Assembly (NCBI GenBank): GCA_900555725.1
Contig: USMD01000098.1
Span: 1-6,943 of the forward strand
Direction: 5' to 3'
DNA: 6,943 nucleotides
Source: an uncultured Garciella sp.
Lineage (GTDB): Bacteria > Bacillota > Clostridia > Eubacteriales > Garciellaceae
Position 1 is the first letter of the stretch. Each line of letters begins with the position of its first letter. Below, piece by piece: positions 1 through 6,477 of this stretch. The position numbers and the translations under genes are program-made. Below the pieces are notes generated by a model. The model searched no databases. It was not told where the DNA came from and worked only from the letters and a program-made list of their open reading frames with translations.

Positions 1-40
1 CTGCCTGTCTCGTGGGCTCGGAGATGTGTATAAGAGACAG
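1..40 (+). other. Illumina Nextera read-2 adapter left in the assembly
   Basis: These bases are library-preparation sequence, not genome. Positions 7-40 match the Nextera transposase read-2 adapter, whose last 19 bases (22-40) are the Tn5 mosaic end. Positions 1-6 (CTGCCT) equal the last six bases of the i7 index N703, in the place where that index sits in the adapter. Genomic sequence therefore starts at 41. The mosaic end should not be annotated as a natural Tn5 end. The match is from memory of the adapter sequence, but it is long and exact. Confidence 0.97.
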
Positions 41-136
41 ACGATATACTTTATATAGGAATGATAGGAATGGTTATTTTATTTTAGTTATAGTTTAGGA
101 AATTTTTGGCGATAATTAGAGTTAGGAGGTGGAAGG

Positions 137-1249
137 ATGGTGAATAAAATAGTAAGAAGTTTACTAGTGATTCTAGGTATGATTTTAGGACAACAGGCAA
201 TGTATTATGCAATACGTTTTATTCCTGACCTAGAGATCACACCTACATTTGCAATCATATTCTATATAATAGGAGCAATTATTGGTGGCCTTATATTATT
301 TATAATATCACCTAAAATCATAAAAAAAGGTAGACAATCAACCTATAGAGTTGAAAAAAATCTTGAAAAAATGTCTATTAATGAGATTGTTTTTGGAGTA
401 TTTGGTCTTATTATTGGGCTGGTTATTGCAAGTTTAATCAGTCTACCAATTAGCAATATTCCCATTCCCTGGATAGGTAGTATTATTTCTTTTATCTTAT
501 ATATTGTATTAGGATATCTTGGAGGTAGCTTAGCTACCAAAAAAAGAGATGATTTATTAAATTTAAGCGTTTTGTTTAAAAAGCATAATAAAGAAAATAA
601 GACAATAAAACAGGAAAAAGGGGAATATGGGATTCCAAAGGTTTTAGATACCAGTGTCATTATTGATGGAAGAATCTTTGATATTTGTAAAACTGAATTT
701 ATAGAAGGGACTCTGATTATACCCCATTTCGTATTGGAAGAATTAAGGCATATTGCTGATTCCTCTGACTCCTTGAAAAGAAATAGGGGAAGACGAGGTT
801 TAGATATTTTAAATAAAATACAAAAAGAACTGGATATTCCAGTTAAAATTTCAGAGAAGGATTTTTCTGATGTAGCAGAAGTAGATATAAAATTGTTAAA
901 ACTAGCCCAATATTTTAATGGGAAGGTAGTTACCAATGATTATAATTTAAACAAAGTTGCAGAATTTCAAGGGGTTAGTGTCCTAAATATTAATGAACTT
1001 GCCAATGCGGTAAAACCCGTGGTATTACCAGGAGAGGAAATGGAAGTACAAGTTATTAAAGATGGAAAAGAATCTGGTCAAGGAATTGCTTATTTAGATG
1101 ATGGCACAATGATAGTAGTAGAAAATGGGAAAAAATATGTAGGAGAGATGATAGAAGTAATTGTTACCAGTGTATTACAAACAGCAGCGGGAAGAATGAT
1201 CTTTGCCCGATTAAAGGAGGCAGAAAAGGTCAATAACAAGGTATCATAA
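137..1249 (+). CDS. yacL: YacL-family membrane protein with PIN and TRAM domains
   Basis: This is a 370-residue integral membrane protein with a cytoplasmic PIN nuclease-like domain and a TRAM RNA-binding domain. Four hydrophobic segments are visible at about residues 6-28, 36-58, 85-107 and 112-132. A basic linker leads to the PIN domain at about 168-285, with acidic metal-site candidates in DTSVIIDGRI (D171, D177), the E201/E202 pair and VTNDYNL (D268). The TRAM-like segment covers about 292-356. Length and order match Bacillus YacL, which lies between disA and ispD; the same place before ispD supports the call. The ATG at 137 has AGGAGGT at 124-130, six bases upstream. The gene ends in its own strong terminator. 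The family is thought to act on RNA, but its substrate is not established, so nuclease activity is inferred from the fold. Confidence 0.93.
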   Translation: MVNKIVRSLLVILGMILGQQAMYYAIRFIPDLEITPTFAIIFYIIGAIIGGLILFIISPKIIKKGRQSTYRVEKNLEKMSINEIVFGVFGLIIGLVIASLISLPISNIPIPWIGSIISFILYIVLGYLGGSLATKKRDDLLNLSVLFKKHNKENKTIKQEKGEYGIPKVLDTSVIIDGRIFDICKTEFIEGTLIIPHFVLEELRHIADSSDSLKRNRGRRGLDILNKIQKELDIPVKISEKDFSDVAEVDIKLLKLAQYFNGKVVTNDYNLNKVAEFQGVSVLNINELANAVKPVVLPGEEMEVQVIKDGKESGQGIAYLDDGTMIVVENGKKYVGEMIEVIVTSVLQTAAGRMIFARLKEAEKVNNKVS

Positions 1250-1274
1250 TCATTTTTGGTAGAATATTTTTTAG

Positions 1275-1310
1275 AAACTAAGAAGTATTTAAATACTTCT
1301 TAGTTTTTTT
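1275..1310 (+). terminator. Rho-independent terminator after yacL
   Basis: A perfect 32-bp palindrome (arms 1275-1290 and 1291-1306, 16 bp each) runs straight into further T residues to 1310. The arm sequence is AT-rich but includes the core CTAAGAAG. It lies 26 bp after the yacL stop and separates yacL from the promoter of the ispD operon. The opposite strand lacks a comparable U tract, so it should work mainly for + strand transcripts. Confidence 0.92.
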
Positions 1311-1317
1311 CATTTAG

Positions 1318-1360
1318 AAAAGGAGTGACTCTTACAATGCTTTTTATTTTTCCTCCTTTT
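1318..1360. repeat. 8-bp inverted repeat overlapping the ispD promoter
   Basis: AAAAGGAG at 1318-1325 is the exact reverse complement of CTCCTTTT at 1353-1360, with 27 bases between. The right arm ends immediately before the TG of the extended -10 element, and the interval covers the -35 position. It could be a regulator site or a weak RNA hairpin, or chance in purine/pyrimidine-rich DNA. No known operator is recognised. Confidence 0.35.
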
Positions 1361-1369
1361 TGTTATAAT
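1361..1369 (+). promoter_or_regulatory. Extended -10 promoter for the ispD operon
   Basis: TGTTATAAT combines a perfect TATAAT (1364-1369) with the TGN extension of an extended -10 sigma-A promoter. The -35 region 17 bp upstream (TTTTTA, 1341-1346) matches the consensus at only 3 of 6 positions, which extended -10 promoters tolerate. Transcription would begin near 1376, giving ispD a leader of about 45 nt. The location directly after the yacL terminator supports it. Confidence 0.7.
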
Positions 1370-1421
1370 AGCAGAAGAATGAAAAGCCAACGACGGATGG
1401 TAGCCAATAGGTGGTGTAGAA

Positions 1422-2120
1422 ATGAATAAGCCCTATGTTGCTGCAATTATTGTAGCTGCAGGACAAGGAACAAGAATGAAAACAGGAGTAAATAAACAAT
1501 ATTTACTCCTTCAAGGCAAACCTATATTAGCCCACACTCTTCAAACCTTTGAAAAGTGTGAGGCAATCAATGAAATAATTGTAGTAGTGGGTAAAACCGA
1601 AAAGGCAAAGTGCTTACAGGAAATTATAAAGCCCTATAGATACAAAAAGGTAAAAAAGATTGTAATAGGAGGTGCTACCCGACAACAATCTATGTACAAT
1701 GGACTAAAGGCAGTTACTCCCCATACGGATATTGTAATTACTCATGATGGGGCTAGACCCTTGGTTCATCAGCAAACTCTCATGGAGAGCATTAAAGAGA
1801 CATTAATCCATAAGGCTACAATTGTGGGAGTACCGGTAAAGGATACAATAAAAATGATTAATCAAAAAGGTTTTGTCCACAGTACTCCTAAAAGAGATTT
1901 ATTATGGACGGTGCAAACCCCCCAAAGCTTTTCTTATCATTTGATTATGGAAGCCCATCAAAAAGCTCATGAGGAAGGCTTTATAGGAACCGATGATGCT
2001 ATCCTAGTAGAAAGAATTGGGCATCCCATAAAAATAATAAAAGGAAAATATGGTAATATTAAAATTACCACTCCAGAAGATCTTATTATGGCGGAAGCGA
2101 TACTCAATATCAGAAGATAA
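1422..2120 (+). CDS. ispD: 2-C-methyl-D-erythritol 4-phosphate cytidylyltransferase
   Basis: IspD transfers CMP from CTP to 2-C-methyl-D-erythritol 4-phosphate, the third step of the cytosolic MEP pathway to isoprenoid precursors. The 232 residues match the usual family size. Visible motifs are the nucleotide-binding loop AAGQGTRM (12-19) followed by NKQYL (24-28), GGATRQQS (83-90), HDGARP (108-113), PVKDTIK (138-144), TPKRDLLWTVQTPQSF (155-170) with its conserved Arg, GTDDA (189-193) and KITTPEDL (214-221). ATG 1422 is chosen because it begins the family N-terminus and has AGGTGG at 1409-1414. It is the first gene after the extended -10 promoter. The next gene starts 35 bp downstream, so ispD likely heads an operon. 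It is not adjacent to ispF, which lies four genes later. Confidence 0.97.
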   Translation: MNKPYVAAIIVAAGQGTRMKTGVNKQYLLLQGKPILAHTLQTFEKCEAINEIIVVVGKTEKAKCLQEIIKPYRYKKVKKIVIGGATRQQSMYNGLKAVTPHTDIVITHDGARPLVHQQTLMESIKETLIHKATIVGVPVKDTIKMINQKGFVHSTPKRDLLWTVQTPQSFSYHLIMEAHQKAHEEGFIGTDDAILVERIGHPIKIIKGKYGNIKITTPEDLIMAEAILNIRR

Positions 2121-2155
2121 AAAAAGGAAAATAAATGGGGAAAGGGAGGATTTAG

Positions 2156-3115
2156 ATGAGCATAAACAAAGGTACGTTAATGGAAATTTATAAAAGAATG
2201 CAACAAGCAAGAACTTTTGATGAAACATTAAATACTTTTTTCAAAAAAGGTTTCATGCATGGCACCACTCATCTTTCAGTAGGAGAAGAAGCATCAGGGG
2301 TAGCTTCTTGTATGGCTTTAAATAAGGAGGACTATATTACTTCTACCCATAGGGGGCATAGTCATGCCATAGGAAAGGGCATGGTTCTTAATAAAATGAT
2401 GGCAGAGTTATTCGGAAAGGTAACTGGCTATTGTAGGGGCAAAGGGGGATCTATGCATACCGCAGATTTAAATAAGGGAAATCTTGGAGCTAATGGAGTT
2501 GTGGGAGGAGGATTTAGCATTGCTGTAGGGGCAGCTTTAACACAAAAAATGAAAAATACAGGAAGGATTGTCCTTTGTTTTTTTGGAGATGGGGCTTCTA
2601 ATGAAGGTTCTTTTCATGAGAGCTTAAATCTTGCGTCAGTTTGGAAATTACCGGTGATATTTTTTTGCGAAAATAATTTTTACGGAATGTCTACCTCAAT
2701 AGAAAAATCTATGAACATAAAAGATGTAGCTATTCGAGGAAAATCCTATAATATTCCCAGTTACATAATAGATGGAAATGATGCAATAGAGGTATATGAG
2801 ACTACAAAAAAAGTAGCAGAATATTGTAGAAAGGGAAATGGTCCTATACTCATTGAAAGCAAAACCTATAGATACTTAGGCCATTCTAAGAGTGATAGAA
2901 ATGTATACAGAACTAAAGAAGAAATTGAACGTTGGAAAAAGAAAGATCCTATTAAAAGATTGGAAAAATATTTAATAGAAAATCACATTGCAACCAAAGA
3001 AGAAATGATGGAGATTCAAAGGCAGGTTATAAAAGAAATAGAAGAAGCAGTGGAGTATGCAAAGAATAGTCCAGATCCGTCTTTAGAGATTCTAATGGAA
3101 GACGTTTATGCATAG
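2156..3115 (+). CDS. acoA: Thiamine-diphosphate E1 dehydrogenase alpha subunit, acetoin dehydrogenase type
   Basis: This is the alpha subunit of a heterotetrameric 2-oxo acid/acetoin dehydrogenase E1, which cleaves its substrate with thiamine diphosphate and passes the acyl group to a lipoyl E2. The 319 residues show THRGHSHAIGKG (64-75), the glycine-rich GKGGSMH (95-101), the ThDP motif GDG at 144-146 ending in ENN at 172-174, YGMSTSIEK (176-184), and the active-site loop YLGHSKSDRNVYRTKEE (240-256). Overall wording resembles AcoA of acetoin dehydrogenase more than PdhA, but the substrate cannot be fixed from sequence. GGGAGGA at 2144-2150 precedes ATG 2156. The beta subunit follows after 11 bp, so the two are surely co-expressed. 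No E2 or E3 gene is present nearby, which is unusual for acoABCL-type loci. Confidence 0.92.
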   Translation: MSINKGTLMEIYKRMQQARTFDETLNTFFKKGFMHGTTHLSVGEEASGVASCMALNKEDYITSTHRGHSHAIGKGMVLNKMMAELFGKVTGYCRGKGGSMHTADLNKGNLGANGVVGGGFSIAVGAALTQKMKNTGRIVLCFFGDGASNEGSFHESLNLASVWKLPVIFFCENNFYGMSTSIEKSMNIKDVAIRGKSYNIPSYIIDGNDAIEVYETTKKVAEYCRKGNGPILIESKTYRYLGHSKSDRNVYRTKEEIERWKKKDPIKRLEKYLIENHIATKEEMMEIQRQVIKEIEEAVEYAKNSPDPSLEILMEDVYA

Positions 3116-3126
3116 GGGGGAGAAAA

Positions 3127-4119
3127 ATGAAAGAAATGACATACGCCCAGGCAATTTGTTTAGCCATGACTGAAGAAATGAGGAGGGATCAAGATGTTTT
3201 TTTAATTGGAGAAGATGTCGGAATCTATGGAGGCTCCTTTGGGGTTACCAGAGGAATGATAGAAGAATTTGGGGAGGAGAGAATGAAGGACGCTCCTATT
3301 TCCGAAGCCGCCATTGTAGGTACAGCGGTAGGTGCCGCTGTAACAGGGATGAGGCCTATTGCAGAAATGCCCTTTTCAGATTTTATTACAATAGGAATGG
3401 ACGCTTTGGTAAACCAAGGGGCAAAAATGAGATATATGTTTGGAGGAAAAGCAAAGGTGCCAATGGTGATACGCCTTCCTGGAGGTTCTGGTACTGGTGC
3501 AGCAGCCCAACATTCCCAAAGCCTAGAATCTTGGTTTTGTCATGTACCGGGATTAAAGGTAGTAGCAGCCTCTACCCCTAACGATGCCAAAGGATTGCTA
3601 AAGGCCTCTATTCGAGATGATAATCCAGTGATATTTGTAGAGTCAAAGCTATTGTACCAGGTAAAGGGTATAGTATCTCAAGATCCTGAATTTATCATTC
3701 CTTTAGGAAAAGCAGAGATAAAAAAACAAGGAAGCGATCTAACAATTGTAACCTACGGAAGAATGCTTTCTAGGGTATTAAAAATAGCCCAAGAAGTGGC
3801 AAAAGAAGGCATTGATGTAGAAGTAGTTGATCCTAGAACATTGGTGCCTTTAGATAAAGAGAGCATTATTCAGTCTGTTAAAAAAACCGGTAGAGCAATC
3901 ATTGTGCATGAAGCTGTAAAAACAGCGGGATATGGAGGAGAAATTTTATCTACTATTGTAGAAAGTGAGGCTTTTTATCATTTAAAGGCACCTATTATAC
4001 GTTTAGCAGGTAAGGATATCCCTATTCCCTTTAATCCTCAGTTAGAAAAGGCAGCAGTTCCCAGTGAACAGGAAATACGAGGAGCTGTTTATCAAATAAT
4101 GAATCAAAGCTATCAATAG
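3127..4119 (+). CDS. acoB: Thiamine-diphosphate E1 dehydrogenase beta subunit, acetoin dehydrogenase type
   Basis: This is the beta subunit that completes the E1 alpha2beta2 enzyme. The 330 residues are full length for the family and contain no lipoyl domain. Visible signatures are LIGEDVGIYGGSFGVTRG (26-43), PISEAAIVG (57-65) with Glu60 in the position of the glutamate that activates thiamine diphosphate, GAKMRYMFGGKAKVPMVIR (98-116), GAAAQHSQSLESWF (124-137) with active-site His129, and the transketolase C-terminal domain from about 200 with VDPRTLVPLD (234-243). The wording is close to AcoB. Catalytic positions look intact, so the enzyme should be active. The start is 11 bp after the alpha stop, with a GGGGGAG ribosome binding site at 3116-3122. 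Pyruvate dehydrogenase E1 beta is the main alternative. Confidence 0.92.
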   Translation: MKEMTYAQAICLAMTEEMRRDQDVFLIGEDVGIYGGSFGVTRGMIEEFGEERMKDAPISEAAIVGTAVGAAVTGMRPIAEMPFSDFITIGMDALVNQGAKMRYMFGGKAKVPMVIRLPGGSGTGAAAQHSQSLESWFCHVPGLKVVAASTPNDAKGLLKASIRDDNPVIFVESKLLYQVKGIVSQDPEFIIPLGKAEIKKQGSDLTIVTYGRMLSRVLKIAQEVAKEGIDVEVVDPRTLVPLDKESIIQSVKKTGRAIIVHEAVKTAGYGGEILSTIVESEAFYHLKAPIIRLAGKDIPIPFNPQLEKAAVPSEQEIRGAVYQIMNQSYQ

Positions 4120-4152
4120 ATATTTTACTGAGAAAAATGGGAGGCGGAAAAG

Positions 4153-4464
4153 ATGTCTTATCATCATATGGATGCAATGTTATTTTGTATAGAATGTAAT
4201 GAAAATACCAATCATACCATAACCTATAGAAATGAGAAAATAGAAAACATCAAATGTAATCAATGTGGAAGGGAAATCAAAATAGACCATGAATACATTC
4301 AAAGAAATTTTAAAGAAGATATTGTTGAAAGGGTGTTGAGCAAACCTTCCAGGATGACTAAGGAGATGGAAGAAGATATTACCTTGTTTATCACCAGTCT
4401 TCCCTTTCGGGTCATTTCAAAACCCTATCGTCTTATGAAGGAAATCTATAAGGGAAAACAATAA
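4153..4464 (+). CDS. Small zinc-ribbon protein with an internal repeat
   Basis: I do not assign a function. The 103-residue product has an N-terminal zinc ribbon: C12-x2-C15 and C35-x2-C38 (FCIEC and CNQC), followed by GREIKIDHEY. The basic, probably helical C-terminal half carries a 13-residue repeat, RVLSKPSRMTKEM at 60-72 and RVISKPYRLMKEI at 86-98, identical at eight positions and spaced by exactly 26 residues. There is no signal peptide or membrane segment, so a cytoplasmic nucleic-acid or protein adaptor is possible; this is inference. GGGAGG at 4139-4144 supports ATG 4153. The ribosome binding site of ispF overlaps its stop codon, suggesting translational coupling with ispF. Confidence 0.85.
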   Translation: MSYHHMDAMLFCIECNENTNHTITYRNEKIENIKCNQCGREIKIDHEYIQRNFKEDIVERVLSKPSRMTKEMEEDITLFITSLPFRVISKPYRLMKEIYKGKQ

Positions 4465-4475
4465 GGAGGAGTACT

Positions 4476-4961
4476 ATGAGAGTGGGAATGGGCTATGATG
4501 TACACCGGTTAGTAGAAAATAGACCATTGATTTTAGGAGGAGTTTCGATACCTTATGAGAAGGGACTATTGGGGTATTCCGATGCAGATGTGCTAGTACA
4601 TGCAATTATGGACAGCCTTTTAGGGGCAGCAGTCCTAGGGGATATAGGAAAACATTTTCCAGATACTGATCCCAAGTATAAAGGTGTATCTAGCATGAAA
4701 CTTTTATCCTATGTGCTAAATAGGATAAAGGAGCAGGGATATCAAATACAAAATATCGATGGGATTATTGTGACCCAACAACCAAAATGTGCACCCTACA
4801 TGGAAGAAATGAGGAAAAATCTAGCAAATGTCATGGAAATTGACCTAAGTCAAATCAATATAAAAGCTACAACTACTGAAGGATTAGGTTTTACAGGGAA
4901 ACAAGAAGGAATCGCCAGTTATGTAGTAGCATTATTGAACAATGGGGAAAATGAAAAATAA
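4476..4961 (+). CDS. ispF: 2-C-methyl-D-erythritol 2,4-cyclodiphosphate synthase
   Basis: IspF converts the CDP-methylerythritol 2-phosphate made by IspE into the cyclic diphosphate MEcPP with release of CMP, two steps after IspD in the MEP pathway. It forms a cytosolic trimer with a divalent metal at each active site. The 161 residues are typical in length. Metal ligands are seen as D8 and H10 in GYDVHR and H42 in SDADVLVHAIMD (35-46). Further signatures are DIGKHFPDTDPKYKG (56-70), the QQPKCAPYMEEMR segment (101-113), and KATTTEGLGFTG (130-141), which binds the CDP part. ATG 4476 has a perfect AAGGAGG at 4463-4469, overlapping the stop of the zinc-ribbon gene. Its separation from ispD by three genes is unusual, since the two are adjacent or fused in many bacteria. 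Confidence 0.97.
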   Translation: MRVGMGYDVHRLVENRPLILGGVSIPYEKGLLGYSDADVLVHAIMDSLLGAAVLGDIGKHFPDTDPKYKGVSSMKLLSYVLNRIKEQGYQIQNIDGIIVTQQPKCAPYMEEMRKNLANVMEIDLSQINIKATTTEGLGFTGKQEGIASYVVALLNNGENEK

Positions 4962-5016
4962 ATTTGGCATATAAATATATAGTAGGAGTAGTTTTATTTT
5001 CATTAGGGGTGATAAA

Positions 5017-5457
5017 ATGAAAGTAGAAAGGGTAAAAAATATAGATAGTTTACCTGAGAAGATAGAAAAGAAAATTAGGCAAAGAAAAAAAGAAGCACAT
5101 CTTGATATCTATCTATATGAAAATCGCTTATATATATCGGCCAGTTTAGGACAAAAAAAGAAGGCGGGCTATGAAATAAATATTAGAGAAATAAAAAAGA
5201 AAGTAATGGGGGAGTGGGAAATAATGATATACAAAAAGGAGCCTAAAAAGGGAGAAGTAGTAGCTCAAGTTATTAATTATCCCATTTCCATTATTAAAAT
5301 AGACCTAGATCCATGGAATTGCTTGCCTCAAAGGGTGATATTTAAAGATAAGACTGGAGAGGTCATCAAGAAAATGAAGTTAAAAGAAGAAGTAAACGAT
5401 AAGTATAAGAATACTTATGATCAAATAGCTCATTTTTACTTAAAAAAATTCCAATAA
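5017..5457 (+). CDS. PrcB C-terminal-like domain protein
   Basis: This 146-residue, lysine-rich protein is of uncertain function. Residues about 38-98 read like the PrcB C-terminal domain: LYISASLGQKKKAGYEINI (a strand, then the G-x4-AGY turn), an intermediate strand WEIMIYKKEP, and then VVAQVINYPISIIKI. In other proteins this domain is often part of secreted or cell-envelope proteins. Here no signal peptide or membrane segment is visible, so the product appears cytoplasmic unless exported by another route. The family assignment comes from pattern recognition only. ATG 5017 has AGGGGTGAT at 5005-5013. The gene lies 55 bp after ispF and 15 bp before the next gene by its preferred start, so it probably belongs to the same transcript and is paired with the DUF1002 gene. 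Confidence 0.7.
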   Translation: MKVERVKNIDSLPEKIEKKIRQRKKEAHLDIYLYENRLYISASLGQKKKAGYEINIREIKKKVMGEWEIMIYKKEPKKGEVVAQVINYPISIIKIDLDPWNCLPQRVIFKDKTGEVIKKMKLKEEVNDKYKNTYDQIAHFYLKKFQ

Positions 5458-5459
5458 AT

Positions 5460-5464
5460 AGGAG
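5460..5464 (+). promoter_or_regulatory. Ribosome binding site that decides the DUF1002 start
   Basis: AGGAG at 5460-5464 is only two bases from the first in-frame ATG (5467), too close for efficient initiation, but eight bases from the second ATG (5473), an ideal distance. The shorter start is therefore preferred. The difference is two residues and does not affect the signal peptide. Confidence 0.65.
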
Positions 5465-5472
5465 AGATGAAA

Positions 5473-6357
5473 ATGATAAAAAGAATGCTCAGCATATCTC
5501 TAATAGCAATATTTTTACTGTCCTTGATTTTCCCTATGATAAATATAGCAAGGGCTGATAGTATCCAGGCAGTGGTATCCTTAGGAGCAGATCTTACTCA
5601 AGAACAAAGGGAACAAATGCTGGATTTTATGGATGTAAACAAGGAAGAGGTAAATATTATTGAAGTTACTAATCAAGAGGAGGCCGATTATCTAAAGGAT
5701 ACTGCTGCAGCTGACCAGATAGGAAGCCGTGCCATATCTTCTGCCTATGTGGAAGAATTAGATCAAGGACAGGGGATACAAGTACAAACCCATAATATTA
5801 CTTGGGTAAGTGCAGATATGTATGAAAATGCTCTAGCGACAGCAGGAGTAAAAGATGCAAAAATTATAGCTGCAGCACCCTTTAAGGTGTCTGGGACCGC
5901 AGCCCTTACTGGAATTATGAAAGCCTTTGAGACAATCACTGGAAAAGAGTTAGATGAAGATGCAAAAAAAATAGCAAATGAAGAAATGGTAGTCACTGGA
6001 GAATTAGGAGAAGAATTGGAAAATAAAGAAGATGCCAGCGAATTGGTAAAAAGGGTGAAGGAAGAGGTTGTAGAAAAAGGGATTACCGACCCAGAAGAGA
6101 TTAAGAGAATCATTGTGGAAATTCAGCATGATTTAAATATTAATTTAAATGAAGAGCAAATACAACAATTAACAGAATTGATGAATAAAATAAAGGGTAT
6201 AAATATAGATGTGGACACCTTAAAGGAACAGGTTTCCCAAATTGGGGAAAAGGTAAAAGACGTTGCTGAGAATAATGAGGAAGTAAAGGGGATATTTGAA
6301 AAAATTGGAGATTTCATTGGGCAATTGATTGATGCTATTTTAGGTATCTTTCAATAA
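5473..6357 (+). CDS. Secreted DUF1002 protein (YpuA-like)
   Basis: This is a 294-residue exported protein of the DUF1002 family, which includes Bacillus YpuA; the biochemical role is unknown. The N-terminus is a clear signal peptide: basic start (IKRM), hydrophobic core and an ARA cleavage site after about residue 28, with no lipobox cysteine. The mature part begins with the family-typical AVVSLGADLTQEQREQML. The middle contains ITWVSADMYENALATAGVKDAKIIAAAPFKVSGTAALTGIM (long family core, about 109-149), and the C-terminal half is acidic and helical, with the NLNEEQIQQLTELMNKIK segment near 221-238. The last 25 residues are amphipathic and hydrophobic (IFEKIGDFIGQLIDAILGIFQ), possibly membrane-associating. 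An alternative ATG at 5467 adds two residues. It is the last gene of the run; no convincing terminator follows before the T-box promoter. Confidence 0.9.
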   Translation: MIKRMLSISLIAIFLLSLIFPMINIARADSIQAVVSLGADLTQEQREQMLDFMDVNKEEVNIIEVTNQEEADYLKDTAAADQIGSRAISSAYVEELDQGQGIQVQTHNITWVSADMYENALATAGVKDAKIIAAAPFKVSGTAALTGIMKAFETITGKELDEDAKKIANEEMVVTGELGEELENKEDASELVKRVKEEVVEKGITDPEEIKRIIVEIQHDLNINLNEEQIQQLTELMNKIKGINIDVDTLKEQVSQIGEKVKDVAENNEEVKGIFEKIGDFIGQLIDAILGIFQ

Positions 6358-6424
6358 AAACCTGCTTTAAATGAAGACATCTATTTAGGCGTTCTAATAC
6401 CCTTTTTTTACCTTAATTTTGTTA

Positions 6425-6452
6425 TTGACATTTTTATCAATTTATTTATAAT
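6425..6452 (+). promoter_or_regulatory. Strong sigma-A promoter for the T-box leader
   Basis: A perfect TTGACA (6425-6430) and a perfect TATAAT (6447-6452) are separated by 16 bp, with transcription expected to start near 6459. It directly precedes the T-box stem I region, so the leader is made from its own promoter and gated at the terminator, as is usual for T-box genes. Confidence 0.9.
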
Positions 6453-6477
6453 GGTAGGTAAGAAAAAAATTCAATTA

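Noticed and set aside
22..40. Tn5 mosaic end indicating a natural transposon
   Set aside because: It is embedded in the full Nextera adapter together with index bases, so it is a sequencing artefact.
41..136. Possible C-terminal tail of an upstream gene such as disA, or a yacL promoter (GATAAT at 111-116)
   Set aside because: All readable frames are short and do not resemble DisA; the hexamer lacks a usable -35. The sequence between adapter and yacL is too short to decide.
343..936. 197-codon open frame on the minus strand within yacL
   Set aside because: It is the antisense shadow of a well-supported gene, with no ribosome binding site and no recognisable protein family.
1379..1429. 16-codon ORF (begins MKSQRRM) whose stop overlaps the ispD start, resembling a leader peptide
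   Set aside because: It starts only about three bases after the predicted transcription start and has no ribosome binding site; ispD has its own AGGTGG. Most likely chance.
5763..6113. 116-codon open frame on the minus strand within the DUF1002 gene
   Set aside because: Serine/phenylalanine-rich antisense shadow of an acidic helical coding region; no start signal.
6358..6424. Terminator after the DUF1002 gene (CCTGCTTTAAAT with ATTTAGGCG, then a T run)
   Set aside because: The arms pair only with large internal gaps, and the T run is about 20 bases beyond the possible stem, so it is not a credible intrinsic terminator.
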